DNA of 61,863 nt from Pseudobutyrivibrio sp. (GTDB lineage Bacteria; Bacillota; Clostridia; Lachnospirales; Lachnospiraceae), in contig JAFYYR010000010.1 of assembly GCA_017557435.1 (NCBI GenBank), forward strand, positions 1 to 61,863. Reading direction: 5' to 3'. The position numbers were made by a program, and so were the translations under genes. The notes beneath the pieces are model-generated. The model did not search any database and was not told the DNA's origin. It saw only the letters and a list, made by a program, of their open reading frames with translations. This document shows, one piece after another, positions 1 through 9,675 of the stretch (its first letter is position 1; every line of letters starts with the position of its first letter).

Positions 1-1704
1 TGTATCGAAATCAACCTGCTCCTCAAAAAGTGGCTCGATTTTTACATTTGAGAAATCGATGCTTGAGTTAGGAGCAAAGAATCCTGACTTGTCATCAGCT
101 GATGTAGCACTCTTCTTTGGTGCATCAAGGCTCTTCATAGTCGGGAAGAGAAGCACATCACGGATAGCCTGGCTATCTGTAAGAAGCATGCAAAGTCTAT
201 CAAGACCATAACCGATACCGCCTGTAGGTGGCATACCGATTTCAAGTGCGTTGAGGAAGTCCTCATCTGTGTGCTCTGCCTCATCGTCACCAGCCTCTGC
301 ATTAGCATCCTGTGCTGCAAAACGCTCACGCTGGTCGATTGGGTCATTAAGCTCTGAGTATGCGTTACACATCTCCCATCCATTGATGAAGAGCTCAAAA
401 CGCTCTACCTTTGTTGGGTCAGATGGCTTCTTCTTTGTAAGAGGAGAAATCTCGATTGGGTGGTCCATAATAAATGTAGGCTGAACCAAATTATCCTCGC
501 AGAACTCCTCGAAGAAGAGGTTAAGAATATCACCCTTCTTGTGACGGTCCTCGAACTCTACGCCCTTTTCACGAGCAAGAGCCTTTGCTGCCTCATCATC
601 AGCAACTGTATCAAAATCAACGCCTGCATATTTCTTAACAGCGTCTGTCATTGTAAGTCTCTCAAATGGCTTACCAAGGTCAATCTCGATCCCGTTGTAA
701 GAAATCTTTGTAGAACCAACAACCTTTTCAGCAAGGCGACGGAACATAGTCTCTGTAAGCTCCATCATACCCTCGTAATCTGTGTATGCCTGGTAAAGCT
801 CCATAAGTGTGAACTCTGGATTATGACGAGTATCAACACCCTCATTTCTAAATACACGGCCGATTTCGTATACACGCTCGAAACCACCTACGATAAGTCT
901 CTTAAGGTAAAGCTCAAGAGAAATACGAAGCTTAACATCCTCATTAAGTGAGTTGTAATGTGTCTCGAATGGACGAGCTGCTGCACCACCTGCGTTAGAA
1001 ACAAGAATAGGTGTCTCAACCTCCATGAAATCACGCTCTGCAAGGAAATTACGAATCTCCTTCATCATAAGTGAACGCTTAACGAAAACATCACGTGAGT
1101 CCTTGTTCATAACAAGGTCAACGTAACGCTGACGGTATCTCATATCTGTATCTGTAAGACCGTGGAACTTCTCAGGAAGAATCTGAAGTGACTTAGAAAG
1201 TAAAGTCATCTCCTCAGCATGAATTGAAACCTCACCTGTCTTTGTTCTGAAAGCCCAACCCTTGATACCATAGATATCACCGATATCAGACTTCTTGAAA
1301 TCTGCATAAGACTCTTCGCCGATTGCATCTCTGGCAACATAAACCTGGATATCACCCTTGCGGTCACGGATATTGCAAAAACTTGCCTTTCCCATAACAC
1401 GCTTAAACATCATACGACCTGCAATGCTAACGTGAATTGGCTGTGCGTCCATAATCTCACGGCGCTCATTGTAATCATCGTTAACTGCCTGCTTAGCAGC
1501 CTCTTCATCCATGCCATCTGTATTAACAGCAGCACGTCCTGCTAAAAGCTTTGCCTCGTGCTCCTCATAAAGTGCACGTGCTTCGTCTGTGTGATGTGTC
1601 TGATCAAACTTTGTAATCTGAAATGGGTCCTTACCTGCTTCCTGAAGTGCAGCAAGCTTATCACGGCGGACCTGTAAAAGCTGATTGATATCCTGCTCTG
1701 CCAT
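1..1704 (-). CDS. lysS: Lysyl-tRNA synthetase, class II (3' end cut by window)
   Basis: Charges tRNA-Lys with lysine using ATP, in the cytoplasm. The reading frame opens at an ATG (1704-1702) behind AGGAGA and stays open to base 1, so the C-terminus lies outside the window. The N-terminal OB-fold anticodon-binding region comes first. Class II motif 2 (FRNEG) and motif 3 (GIGYGLDRL) follow, with the usual LLFP end of the catalytic domain. About 50 further residues continue past that point (PLFEEQVDF). This suggests the longer LysS form with a C-terminal tRNA-binding (EMAP/Trbp111-like) domain found in some Clostridia; that domain itself is not in the window, so this part is inference. A strong sigma-A promoter lies just upstream (1760-1788), so it is probably its own transcription unit. 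Confidence 0.97.
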   Translation of the reverse strand, partial: MAEQDINQLLQVRRDKLAALQEAGKDPFQITKFDQTHHTDEARALYEEHEAKLLAGRAAVNTDGMDEEAAKQAVNDDYNERREIMDAQPIHVSIAGRMMFKRVMGKASFCNIRDRKGDIQVYVARDAIGEESYADFKKSDIGDIYGIKGWAFRTKTGEVSIHAEEMTLLSKSLQILPEKFHGLTDTDMRYRQRYVDLVMNKDSRDVFVKRSLMMKEIRNFLAERDFMEVETPILVSNAGGAAARPFETHYNSLNEDVKLRISLELYLKRLIVGGFERVYEIGRVFRNEGVDTRHNPEFTLMELYQAYTDYEGMMELTETMFRRLAEKVVGSTKISYNGIEIDLGKPFERLTMTDAVKKYAGVDFDTVADDEAAKALAREKGVEFEDRHKKGDILNLFFEEFCEDNLVQPTFIMDHPIEISPLTKKKPSDPTKVERFELFINGWEMCNAYSELNDPIDQRERFAAQDANAEAGDDEAEHTDEDFLNALEIGMPPTGGIGYGLDRLCMLLTDSQAIRDVLLFPTMKSLDAPKKSATSADDKSGFFAPNSSIDFSNVKIEPLFEEQVDFDT

Positions 1705-1759
1705 AATGTCTCCTTATCTATTTCTACATATTATTTTACGTAATCTTAAAAGCCGTTTA

Positions 1760-1788
1760 ATTATAATCTAGTGTATCAATTCAGTCAA
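1760..1788 (-). promoter_or_regulatory. Sigma-A promoter of lysS
   Basis: TTGACT (1783-1788), a 17-base spacer, then TATAAT (1760-1765), read on the minus strand. It is about 55 bases upstream of the lysS start codon and sits in the gap after the MATE gene, so lysS can be transcribed independently. Confidence 0.8.
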
Positions 1789-1799
1789 GGCAGGCTCTT

Positions 1800-3185
1800 T
1801 TATACCATCTTCACCAGCCATACATTGCTCTTTACCATGAAATATCCCATGACATTTTTGATAAGCTCTGTACCCTGAACAAGGAAATATACCCACACTA
1901 TTCCAAGAGATGTGTATCTTGTAAGCACAAATGCAAATGGTGCCATAACCACCCAGGTAAACACTGAGTCAAAAAGGAATGTAACAAGGGTCTTTCCTCC
2001 TGAGCGAAGTGTAAAGTATGAGCAGTGACTAAACGAGCAAAATGGCATCCATACTGCTGCAACTGCTATGAAGCTTGTTGCAAGACTTCTGATATTCGCA
2101 TCTACGTTATAAATCTGTGGGAACAGTCCGCCACATGCAAACATTATGATTGCCATGATGGTACAGCAGAATACGCTGAAGACTATCATCTTGTTGTCTG
2201 CATCCTTGGCCTCTTCCAATTCTCCTGCACCCAGGTGCTGTCCTACAATAATGCTTATGCAAGCGCCAAGCTGGATAAATACTATATTAAATAAGTTTCC
2301 TACTGTATTTGAAATACTAAGTGCAGAAAGTACATCCATTCCTCTCAGAGAATATGACTGAGTAACAGCACTTACACCTGCTGCCCAAAGTACCTCATTA
2401 AGCATAAGTGGTGCACCCTTTATCAATATCTGATTGAAGATAGCCTTTGGAATTCCAAATCCTACGTAGGCACCTTCAAGGTACTTATTAACATCTCGAT
2501 GAGTGTGTGCCCAGATGATAACAATAGCCGTCTCTATGTATCTAGCAATAACAGTTGCAATAGCTGCTCCTGCTACCCCAAGTTTTGGAAATGGTCCAAA
2601 TCCAAAAATCAAGCAATAATCAAGTACTGCATTTGTTGCCACAGCAATCATACCTGCCACCATAGGCACAACAGTCTGTCCTGTCTCTTTTATGCTAGTG
2701 GAGTATGCTTGATTTACTGCAAAAGGAATAAGTCCCACAAGAATTATTCCAAGATACTGAAGTCCAAGCTCCAATGCCTTTTCTGGGGAAGCCCCCTCAC
2801 TTTCTGTCAAGAAAAGTGAAATAAGCTGACTTCCTAAAAGCTTAAAAGCTATTATTCCAAGTATTGTCACAAGTAGTGTTCCGTACAGCTTAAAGCGGAA
2901 TGTATACATGTGCCCCTTGTGGTCGCCCTTACCAAAATATTGAGCGCCAAAGATACTTCCTGCAGATGCTGCCCCAAATACTGCAAGCATAAACACAAAA
3001 TTCAACTGGTTAACTGTAGATACAGCGCAAATAGAATTTGCTCCAAGTCGACCTACCATTATGTTGTCCAAAAAACTTACGAAGTTTGTAATAGCATTTT
3101 GGATAATCATAGGTGTTGCCAAAAAAATATACCGTTTATAAAAGGCTTTACTGCCAATGTATTTTTTCTTAAATTCAGCCAGCAT
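1800..3185 (-). CDS. MATE family multidrug/Na+ antiporter
   Basis: A 461-residue membrane protein of the MATE family, which exports drugs or metabolites in exchange for Na+ or H+. About twelve hydrophobic segments are visible, with the internal two-fold repeat typical of the family and a first helix containing FLDNIMVGRLG. I start it at ATG 3185 because GGAGG lies 7 bases upstream. An ATG 45 bases further upstream would add residues with no Shine-Dalgarno and would overlap the greA terminator. The substrate cannot be inferred. No terminator is evident after its stop, before the lysS promoter. Confidence 0.93.
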   Translation of the reverse strand: MLAEFKKKYIGSKAFYKRYIFLATPMIIQNAITNFVSFLDNIMVGRLGANSICAVSTVNQLNFVFMLAVFGAASAGSIFGAQYFGKGDHKGHMYTFRFKLYGTLLVTILGIIAFKLLGSQLISLFLTESEGASPEKALELGLQYLGIILVGLIPFAVNQAYSTSIKETGQTVVPMVAGMIAVATNAVLDYCLIFGFGPFPKLGVAGAAIATVIARYIETAIVIIWAHTHRDVNKYLEGAYVGFGIPKAIFNQILIKGAPLMLNEVLWAAGVSAVTQSYSLRGMDVLSALSISNTVGNLFNIVFIQLGACISIIVGQHLGAGELEEAKDADNKMIVFSVFCCTIMAIIMFACGGLFPQIYNVDANIRSLATSFIAVAAVWMPFCSFSHCSYFTLRSGGKTLVTFLFDSVFTWVVMAPFAFVLTRYTSLGIVWVYFLVQGTELIKNVMGYFMVKSNVWLVKMV

Positions 3186-3216
3186 TTTGTCCCTCCTTTG
3201 TTGTATGAATTCAAAT

Positions 3217-3249
3217 AAAAAAGGCCACAACCAAACATCGGTTGTGACC
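3217..3249 (-). terminator. Rho-independent terminator after greA
   Basis: On the minus strand a 10-bp stem GGTCACAACC/GGTTGTGGCC (one G-T pair) with a 7-base loop is followed by six T. It lies 17 bases after the greA stop. Confidence 0.9.
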
Positions 3250-3265
3250 CAAAATAAATCAAAAA

Positions 3266-3745
3266 TTATTTTGTCTTCTTAGCTGCAAGAATCTTGTACT
3301 GAAGCTCACCTGCGTCTGTTTCAACTACAACAGTATCGCCCTTCTTGTGTCCAAGAATGGCCTTACCTACAGGAGACTCGTTAGAAATCTTGCCCTTAAG
3401 GCTGTTAGCCTCTGTAGAACCAACGATTCTATACTCTACTTCCTCGTCGAACTCTACATCAAGAAGTGTAACTGTCCAACCAATGTTAATATTTTTAGTC
3501 GCATGCTCGTCTGTAACGACCTCAGCGTTCTTTAAAATCTTCTCGATTTCTTCGATACGAGCTTCGATGTCTCTCTGCTCGTCTTTCGCTGCATCGTACT
3601 CTGCATTCTCTGAAAGGTCGCCCTGCTCTCTGGCTTCCTTAATCTTCTGAGATACTTCTTTTCTTTTATTGACCTTGAGATCCTCAAGCTCGTCCTCTAA
3701 TACTTTAAGTCCTTCGGCTGTAAGTAAATTCTTCTTTGCTTCCAT
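3266..3745 (-). CDS. greA: Transcription elongation factor GreA
   Basis: GreA (159 residues) enters the secondary channel of RNA polymerase and stimulates cleavage of backtracked transcripts. The N-terminal coiled coil carries the acidic tip DLSENAEYDAAKDEQ (about residues 43-57). The C-terminal FKBP-like domain follows, with the SLKGKISNESPVGKAI segment. The length is normal for the family. It is flanked by its own perfect sigma-A promoter and a terminator, so it is monocistronic. A second GreA-type protein is encoded at 46416-46919. Confidence 0.97.
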   Translation of the reverse strand: MEAKKNLLTAEGLKVLEDELEDLKVNKRKEVSQKIKEAREQGDLSENAEYDAAKDEQRDIEARIEEIEKILKNAEVVTDEHATKNINIGWTVTLLDVEFDEEVEYRIVGSTEANSLKGKISNESPVGKAILGHKKGDTVVVETDAGELQYKILAAKKTK

Positions 3746-3823
3746 AATTTTTCCTTTCCAGTTCGGATATATATTTTAAAGATTTCGATACCCGAAACCC
3801 TCTTAATCGTAGTAACTTTTTGA

Positions 3824-3852
3824 ATTATAAGCCACTCATAAATTGATGTCAA
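3824..3852 (-). promoter_or_regulatory. Consensus sigma-A promoter of greA
   Basis: TTGACA (3847-3852), 17 bases, TATAAT (3824-3829) on the minus strand, a perfect match to the housekeeping consensus. The start codon is about 80 bases downstream. Confidence 0.9.
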
Positions 3853-3889
3853 GAATTCCAAAAGTTATTCATAGAATCTTCAAAATCAT

Positions 3890-4867
3890 TTAGCAATAGG
3901 TGCTAAGAAACTCGGTAAAAAGCTGCTCCAATTCCTCATAAGATTCTACGTCATTAATCCTGCCTCTAAGCTTGCTAGCCCCCTTGTAGCCTGCTGTATA
4001 CCAGGCTGCATGCTTTCTCATTTCTCGGATTCCAAGATAGTCGCCCTTGAACTCAATCTGAAGCTTAGCGTGTCGTAGCATGGTCTTTACCATCTCTTCC
4101 ATCGGCGGCTTGCCTATCAATTCTCCTGTCTCAAAATAGTGAAGAATCTGATGAAAAATCCATGGGTTGCCCTGAGCACCGCGACCTATCATAAATCCAT
4201 CGCAGCCTGTCTGCTCCTTCATGGCAATCACATCTTTTGCATCTAAAATATCACCATTACCAATGACTGGAATTTTAACAGCTGATTTTACATCAGCGAT
4301 GATACTCCAGTCTGCCTTGCCAGAATAATACTGCTCTCTAGTACGACCATGGACTGCCACTGCTGCTGCACCTGATTCCTCTGCCACATGTGCCATCTCT
4401 ACTGCGTTAATATGTTCATCGTCAAAACCCTTTCGAATCTTAACCGTCACAGGCTTTGATGAGTTTTTTACCATGCTCTCAATTATCTTGCCAGCGAGTA
4501 CTGGATTTTTCATGAGGGCAGAACCGTCACCATTGTTAACAACCTTTGGCACCGGGCAGCCCATATTGATATCCAAAATATCGTAATTACGATAATCAAT
4601 TTTAGCTGTCATAGCACCCATAATTTCTGGGTCTGAGCCAAAAAGCTGCAGGCTGACAGGTCTTTCTCTTTCGTCAACTGTTAAGAGGCTCTCTGTATTT
4701 TTATTGTTGTAATAGATTCCCTTGGCGCTGACCATTTCCATGCAGCAAAGGGCGGCACCCTGTTCTTTGCATAACAAACGAAATGGCAGGTCTGTTACTC
4801 CTGCCATTGGTGCCAAAATCAAATTATTCTCTAGTTTTACATTTCCAATTTGTAATTGTTCAATCAT
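3890..4867 (-). CDS. dusB: tRNA-dihydrouridine synthase DusB
   Basis: An FMN enzyme that reduces uridine in the tRNA D-loop to dihydrouridine. The 325-residue TIM barrel has LAPMAGVTD at the N-terminus, the catalytic-cysteine motif NMGCP (about residue 100), KIRKGFD and the FMN-phosphate motif GNGDI. The start codon overlaps the coaX stop by one base (TAATG), so the two are translationally coupled. It is the last gene of the argF-birA-5641-coaX-dusB run. Confidence 0.96.
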   Translation of the reverse strand: MIEQLQIGNVKLENNLILAPMAGVTDLPFRLLCKEQGAALCCMEMVSAKGIYYNNKNTESLLTVDERERPVSLQLFGSDPEIMGAMTAKIDYRNYDILDINMGCPVPKVVNNGDGSALMKNPVLAGKIIESMVKNSSKPVTVKIRKGFDDEHINAVEMAHVAEESGAAAVAVHGRTREQYYSGKADWSIIADVKSAVKIPVIGNGDILDAKDVIAMKEQTGCDGFMIGRGAQGNPWIFHQILHYFETGELIGKPPMEEMVKTMLRHAKLQIEFKGDYLGIREMRKHAAWYTAGYKGASKLRGRINDVESYEELEQLFTEFLSTYC

Positions 4868-5637
4868 TATTTCTTTTGCTTATCGTAAATAAATTTCATA
4901 CCAAAAAGTGTAAGGTTTGGATTGTAAATATCGATGCACTGAGTCTCACTGGCAATTAAGTTACCAAGACCACCAGTAGCTACAACCTTAACATTCTCAT
5001 AACCACTCTCTTTGATCATGTTCTTAACAATGTATTCTGTCTGACCAATCTGACCATATACAAGACCGGCTTGCATAGAAGAAATAGTCTCCTTAGCAAG
5101 AATCTTCTCTGGCTTCTTAATCTCAATCTCAGGAAGCTTAGCTGCGTCTTCCCAGAGGGCCTTAGCGCTGATTCTGATACCAGGAGCTGTAACACCTGAA
5201 ACAAATGCGCCATTGGCATCTACTAAATCGTATGTAGTAGCTGTACCAAAATCAAGAACAAGCACCGGTCCGCCATAAAGCTCGTATGCACCTGCCGCAT
5301 CTACGATACGGTCTGCACCGATCTGCTTTGGATTCTCTGTTGCGATTCTGATACCAGTCTTAATACCAGCCTCAACAATAATTGGCTGTGTGTCAAAATA
5401 TTTGATGATAGAGCTGGTAAGTGAGTGCATAACATTTGGCACTACTGAAGCTATGATAACATCATCGATTTCTGCAGCATCCAAATTGTTAGAGCGAAGA
5501 ATCTCTCTAAATGTAATACCAAACTCATCTGATGTACGGTTAATTTTTGTTGTCACACGAAATGAACCTAAAAGCTCTTCACCTTTAAAAACACCAAGTG
5601 TGATATTTGTATTTCCAACGTCTATTGTAAGTAGCAT
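4867..5637 (-). CDS. coaX: Type III pantothenate kinase
   Basis: Phosphorylates pantothenate, the first step of coenzyme A synthesis. The 256-residue ASKHA-fold protein shows the phosphate-binding motif DVGNTN at residue 6, GADRIVDA in the middle and DFGTATTYD. These are diagnostic for the CoaX family, which lacks feedback inhibition by CoA in characterised members. The Shine-Dalgarno GGAGG sits inside the end of the upstream gene, and the stop overlaps the dusB start. Confidence 0.97.
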   Translation of the reverse strand: MLLTIDVGNTNITLGVFKGEELLGSFRVTTKINRTSDEFGITFREILRSNNLDAAEIDDVIIASVVPNVMHSLTSSIIKYFDTQPIIVEAGIKTGIRIATENPKQIGADRIVDAAGAYELYGGPVLVLDFGTATTYDLVDANGAFVSGVTAPGIRISAKALWEDAAKLPEIEIKKPEKILAKETISSMQAGLVYGQIGQTEYIVKNMIKESGYENVKVVATGGLGNLIASETQCIDIYNPNLTLFGMKFIYDKQKK

Positions 5638-5640
5638 AGT

Positions 5641-5967
5641 CTAAAGACCTCCCTCACCTAAAAATACGACTTTATAGTATGTCTCAAGAGCCTCAAATAA
5701 TTCCATGCGCTCTCTTTGCATTCTCTTAACTTCAAGAGCAGAACCAATCTCATCGTAAAGCAAATCGTCCTCATTGTGGTCAACCTGAATACGAAGAGAA
5801 CCGTCCTCATCAAAAATCATCTGAATAGTACCGCTAACCTCCTCGGTATAGAGCACGCACATAACTTTGAGCTCATCCTTGATCATTGGAGGGAGTCCCT
5901 CAAATTCTGGATTCAAATAAAATTTCTTAGTGTAGCAACTAGAGCCACATAAAACTACTTCGTCCAT
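5641..5967 (-). CDS. Conserved hypothetical protein, probably DUF6145 family
   Basis: A 108-residue acidic cytoplasmic protein of unknown function. Features such as VVLCG near the start, YLNPEFEGLP, ELKVMCVLYTEEVSGT and a C-terminal YYKVVFLGEGGL resemble the Lachnospiraceae family I remember as DUF6145; this is from memory and unverified. There is no signal peptide or membrane segment. It sits between birA and coaX with short gaps, and the coaX ribosome-binding site is inside its 3' end, so it is co-expressed with these cofactor genes. No catalytic motif is evident. Confidence 0.8.
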   Translation of the reverse strand: MDEVVLCGSSCYTKKFYLNPEFEGLPPMIKDELKVMCVLYTEEVSGTIQMIFDEDGSLRIQVDHNEDDLLYDEIGSALEVKRMQRERMELFEALETYYKVVFLGEGGL

Positions 5968-5990
5968 ATATCTCCTTTAATCGAAAAAAG

Positions 5991-6758
5991 CTATACGTAT
6001 CCGTATATTCCTCTTACCGATACTTCTCCGGTTCTGATTATTCTTTCCTCACCGTCTGCATCTACTATCAATTCGCCTCGATTATTAATGCCGATAGCAG
6101 TAGCTTCGTAGGAATCTTCCTGAGCTTCTATTCTAACACGTTGTCCGCAATTAGCAAGATGGCTTTCGTATTCTTCCTTCAATCCACTCATATCCTGAGT
6201 CTGAATAAAGATATTATAATACTTTTTGAAGCTCTCCCATATAGCTTTTGTAAGTTCTCCTCTATGGCCCTGTCTTCCTGTAGGTGCCAACTGCAAATCA
6301 ACGGACGTAGCTTTAAAGGCAATGTCTTCTGGGAACTGCTTGTTGTGTACATTAACACCTATTCCCACAACCACGTACCAGACCTTGCCTTCTTTTAATT
6401 CCATCTCTGTGAGGATACCACAAATCTTTTTTCCGTTAAGGACGATGTCATTAGGCCATTTTATCTGACCTTCAAGTCCATATAATCTACTGAGGGCATC
6501 TCTAACAGCCATAGCCGCTACAACGGTAATTGTAGGAATAGCATCAAGGCTAATCTCCTCTGGTCTAAGTAGCATAGAAGTAGAAATAGAATCATGGGTA
6601 GGTGACTCCCATTTTCTACCAATACGTCCCTTGCCTGCTGTCTGAGTGCCGGCAGAAATAACAAGGCCCCCATCTGCGTTCTGGCGGGCCCTGTCCTTTA
6701 TTCTATCATTTGTTGAATCTACATTATCATAGTATTCATATGTAATTTGATTAAGCAT
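5991..6758 (-). CDS. birA: Biotin--[acetyl-CoA-carboxylase] ligase, no DNA-binding domain
   Basis: Attaches biotin to the carboxylase carrier protein through biotinyl-AMP. The 255-residue protein has DSTN, the biotin/ATP loop [16 protein letters not shown] and GIGVNV in order, then the small C-terminal SH3-like domain. It lacks the N-terminal winged helix of bifunctional BirA, so it should not repress biotin genes directly. I start it at ATG 6758, which overlaps the argF stop by 8 bases with GGGA just upstream. A longer frame runs back to 6818 but only adds residues overlapping argF. Confidence 0.94.
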   Translation of the reverse strand: MLNQITYEYYDNVDSTNDRIKDRARQNADGGLVISAGTQTAGKGRIGRKWESPTHDSISTSMLLRPEEISLDAIPTITVVAAMAVRDALSRLYGLEGQIKWPNDIVLNGKKICGILTEMELKEGKVWYVVVGIGVNVHNKQFPEDIAFKATSVDLQLAPTGRQGHRGELTKAIWESFKKYYNIFIQTQDMSGLKEEYESHLANCGQRVRIEAQEDSYEATAIGINNRGELIVDADGEERIIRTGEVSVRGIYGYV

Positions 6759-7746
6759 TTCCCAATGTTGCGAACATAATTGCCTTGATTGAGTGCATAC
6801 GATTCTCAGCCTCATCAAAGACTATTGAACGCTCACCTTCAAAAATATCGTCTGTAACTTCCATACAGTCTATGCCAAACTTCTCGTAGATTTCCTGACC
6901 AATAGTAGTCTTTAAATCATGGAAAGCTGGAAGGCAGTGCATAAACTTTGCACCTGGCTTAGCGTATGAGAATGCCTTAGCATTTACCTGATATGGGCTA
7001 AGCTCCTTAATACGCTCTTCCCATACTTCATCAGGCTCGCCCATAGATACCCATACATCTGTGTAGATAACATCAGCATCCTTGCAGCCTTCTGCCACAT
7101 CCTCTGTCAATGTGATAGTAGCACCTGTTTCCTTAGCTATCTTCTCACACTCCTCAACAAGCTTAGCCTCTGGGAAATATTTTTTGTTTGTACAAGCAAC
7201 AAAATCCATTCCCAACTTTGCGCATGTGACCATAAGTGAGTTACCCATATTATAACGGGCATCGCCCATATATACAAACTTTATTCCAGAAAGCTTTCCA
7301 AAATGCTCCTTGATTGTCATCATGTCTGCAATCATCTGTGTAGGATGAGACTCATTTGTAAGACCATTCCATACAGGAACACCTGCATATTTTGCTAACT
7401 CCTCAACCTTTGTCTGCTCAAATCCACGATATTCAATACCATCAAACATACGGCCAAGTACACGAGCTGTATCAGGAATAGACTCTTTCTTGCCAATCTG
7501 GGAGCCAGATGGGTCAAGATATGTTACACATGCGCCCATGTCATATGCAGCTACTTCAAAAGAACAACGGGTACGTGTAGAAGTCTTTTCAAAAATAAGA
7601 GCAATATTCTTGCCTGCCATGTAGTCCTTCTGTGACTTGCCCTGCTTCTTTTCGTCCTTAAGCTTAAGTGACAAATCAATTAAATAATTAATTTCCTCTG
7701 ATGAAAAATCTAACATTTTTAAAAAGTTCTTACCTTTAAAGTTCAT
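6751..7746 (-). CDS. argF: Ornithine carbamoyltransferase
   Basis: Makes citrulline from ornithine and carbamoyl phosphate (arginine synthesis; the catabolic ArcB form cannot be excluded by sequence alone). The 331-residue protein has the carbamoyl-phosphate motif STRTR (about residues 56-60), HPTQ, SMG in the ornithine loop and HCLPAF. No arcA or arcC is nearby and an ARG-box-like sequence lies upstream, which favours the anabolic role. GGAGG precedes the start. It heads the argF-birA-5641-coaX-dusB run. Confidence 0.96.
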   Translation of the reverse strand: MNFKGKNFLKMLDFSSEEINYLIDLSLKLKDEKKQGKSQKDYMAGKNIALIFEKTSTRTRCSFEVAAYDMGACVTYLDPSGSQIGKKESIPDTARVLGRMFDGIEYRGFEQTKVEELAKYAGVPVWNGLTNESHPTQMIADMMTIKEHFGKLSGIKFVYMGDARYNMGNSLMVTCAKLGMDFVACTNKKYFPEAKLVEECEKIAKETGATITLTEDVAEGCKDADVIYTDVWVSMGEPDEVWEERIKELSPYQVNAKAFSYAKPGAKFMHCLPAFHDLKTTIGQEIYEKFGIDCMEVTDDIFEGERSIVFDEAENRMHSIKAIMFATLGNA

Positions 7747-7765
7747 ATCGCACCTCCGTCTTTTT

Positions 7766-7783
7766 ATGTATAAATATTCATTC
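7766..7783 (-). promoter_or_regulatory. Candidate ArgR operator (ARG box) upstream of argF
   Basis: An 18-bp imperfect palindrome, ATGTATAAATATTCATTC on the plus strand, close to the generic ARG-box pattern TGAATN6TTCA with one mismatch. It lies 20-37 bases upstream of the argF start codon, where a bound ArgR/AhrC would block transcription. This rests on one sequence match only. Confidence 0.45.
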
Positions 7784-7810
7784 GTTTTGATTTATTATGC
7801 ATAATAGCAC

Positions 7811-7840
7811 AAAAAAGCTCTTGGGTAAAGCCCAAGAGCT
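7811..7840 (-). terminator. Terminator after the SH3/cell-wall hydrolase gene
   Basis: On the minus strand AGCTCTTGGG, a 4- to 5-base loop and CCCAAGAGCT are followed by six T. It starts about 25 bases after the hydrolase stop. Confidence 0.92.
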
Positions 7841-7864
7841 AGATTTTTATTCATTAAATTATTT

Positions 7865-9067
7865 TTAATAGAAAACGTGGTTGCCAATTACAAGTCCTTC
7901 TTTTGAACCAGCACGTCTAAAGTGTGTCAATCCACCTGTAGGATCAGAACCTGCCATGGCTTCCTGTGCAGCCTGAATGCATGATGCCTTTGGTCCCTTA
8001 GCAATAACTGCTGACATACGTGAAGTTGCAAACTGTCCTCTCTGGAAAATAACTCCACTGACACTATTAGCATAAGAGCCACTGTAGACTCTGTTCATAA
8101 CTACTGCACCTACTGCAACCTGACCTTCATAAATCTCACTACCTGACTCAATCTGGATGATTGCTGCAAGAAGTGTAATATCATCTGCTGATGCTATAAC
8201 TGTCTGATTGCTAGCTGCCTTAGCTGCTGCCTCTTGCTTAGCCTGCTCAGCTGCTGCTGCAGCTGCTGCCTTTGCTTCCTCGGCTGCTGCTATAGCTGCG
8301 GCCTCCTCTTCAAGAGTGATTGCCTCGCCTGTAGCCATATCTACCTGGACATAATCAGCCTTAACAAAGCCTGTCTTTCCATCATAAGTTACAGATACCC
8401 AGCCATCAATTTCTTCTGCGTCTGTGTTAACTGTAAGATCTGTACCCTGTGGTACTACCGTAAGTATCTTTGCATCCTCAGATGCCTCGCTACGGATACG
8501 AAGTCCTGCAACATCTGTAGTAGCATAAGAATCACACACATCAAGAGCGTGTTCATATGCTTCGATACCTGTAATACAATAATCAGCTGATACGAAACCG
8601 TGAGCATTACCTGACTCAACCTCGTACCATCCATCAAAAACATCAACTAGTGTAGCAACATCACCTGCGCGAAGCTTTCCGATAGCTTCTGAGCTTGAAT
8701 CTGCCTCAGCACGAATGTAAAGATACTCATCTACATCTGCCATGACCTTATCAGCCCACTGGTCGTAAATATCATTCTGGTCTGGCTCTACCTGATCTGT
8801 AGTAGCCGATACAACTGTAACATCTGACGCTGCAACTAGATCTTGTTGTGCGCTCAATTCAATATTAGATACAGCATAAATAGCACCTGCGGTACTTGCT
8901 GGCTCTAAATCAACACTTCTTGTAGCCTTATCTGGCGATTCGACATAAGCCACTGTCGATAACATACAAAGTGCTATCATAAGAGCGCTGCCCTGCATTG
9001 TACGCTTGTTGATGTACTTCTTATTTTCCTTGTACAATACAGCAACTATATCGCTAAATTTACTCAT
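7865..9067 (-). CDS. Secreted SH3-domain cell-wall hydrolase (SleB-like)
   Basis: A 400-residue exported protein. A hydrophobic segment near residues 27-43 follows a basic N-terminus (signal anchor or signal peptide). Two bacterial SH3-like modules lie at roughly 105-160 and 180-240, then an alanine/glutamate-rich helical linker (about 250-290). The C-terminal domain (about 290-400) matches the Hydrolase_2/SleB family: an early Glu in QIESG, AVGAVVMNRV and a final HVFY. It probably cleaves peptidoglycan. Its own consensus promoter and terminator flank it. SleB is best known for spore cortex, but SH3-linked versions occur in vegetative cells; the role here is inference. Confidence 0.9.
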   Translation of the reverse strand: MSKFSDIVAVLYKENKKYINKRTMQGSALMIALCMLSTVAYVESPDKATRSVDLEPASTAGAIYAVSNIELSAQQDLVAASDVTVVSATTDQVEPDQNDIYDQWADKVMADVDEYLYIRAEADSSSEAIGKLRAGDVATLVDVFDGWYEVESGNAHGFVSADYCITGIEAYEHALDVCDSYATTDVAGLRIRSEASEDAKILTVVPQGTDLTVNTDAEEIDGWVSVTYDGKTGFVKADYVQVDMATGEAITLEEEAAAIAAAEEAKAAAAAAAEQAKQEAAAKAASNQTVIASADDITLLAAIIQIESGSEIYEGQVAVGAVVMNRVYSGSYANSVSGVIFQRGQFATSRMSAVIAKGPKASCIQAAQEAMAGSDPTGGLTHFRRAGSKEGLVIGNHVFY

Positions 9068-9136
9068 ATGCCTCCGTTCTTATTCTCCCTTTTTTTACAG
9101 AAAAAAATAAGTTGTTACGATTTTGTTACAAAGGCT

Positions 9137-9165
9137 AATATAACATTCTTACAATTTTTTGTCAA
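9137..9165 (-). promoter_or_regulatory. Sigma-A promoter of the cell-wall hydrolase gene
   Basis: TTGACA (9160-9165), 17 bases, TATATT (9137-9142) on the minus strand. It is about 70 bases upstream of the start codon and immediately after the receiver-domain gene stop. Confidence 0.85.
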
Positions 9166-9174
9166 ATTTAGCGA

Positions 9175-9534
9175 TTATGACATCATGATCTCATCGATAC
9201 AATCCCATAATTCCTGGTACTTTATAGGCTTTTGTATGCAGTATTTAGCTCCCATTAATTTGTACTTTAATAGGTCTGTCTTTTGTCTGCCTGAACAAAC
9301 AATAATATTTGCATCACTATCAGAGGCAAGAATCTTCTCGATAAGCCACTCGCCACCGATTCCTCCCTTCATCATGATATCTGTAATTACGATATCTGGA
9401 AGTTTCTCCTCATAGAGGGCAAAGGCATCATAACAATCTGTTGCCTCAATAACCTCCACGTCTTCTTCCATTGAGAGCAATCTCTCAAGGGTTCTTCTCG
9501 CAAATATCTCGTCGTCAACTATTAGAATCTTCAT
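9175..9534 (-). CDS. Single-domain response regulator (CheY-like receiver)
   Basis: A 119-residue protein consisting only of a receiver domain. The acidic pocket is D7-D8, the phosphoacceptor is D52 in ITDIMM, the switch Ser is S81 and the conserved Lys is K102 in QKPIKY. There is no output domain, so it works by protein-protein contact or phosphotransfer, as CheY or Spo0F do. No histidine kinase is adjacent. GGGAG precedes the start. Its partner is unknown. Confidence 0.93.
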   Translation of the reverse strand: MKILIVDDEIFARRTLERLLSMEEDVEVIEATDCYDAFALYEEKLPDIVITDIMMKGGIGGEWLIEKILASDSDANIIVCSGRQKTDLLKYKLMGAKYCIQKPIKYQELWDCIDEIMMS

Positions 9535-9606
9535 ACAATACTCTCCCTAAATCATCTATAGTTCTTTTTCATTCTATCATGGATTTGCCCTTATTACACC
9601 ATCAAT

Positions 9607-9634
9607 TTGACTTTTCTTATACGATTGTTATTAT
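9607..9634 (+). promoter_or_regulatory. Sigma-A-like promoter of murG
   Basis: TTGACT (9607-9612), 16 bases, TATTAT (9629-9634) on the plus strand, about 42 bases before the murG start codon. Confidence 0.65.
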
Positions 9635-9675
9635 TGTAAATGGTTAAATTAACATTATTATTGGAGATTTTATAT

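Noticed and set aside
460-951. Plus-strand open frame antisense to lysS
   Set aside because: Shadow of a clear lysS reading frame; no ribosome-binding site and no recognisable domain.
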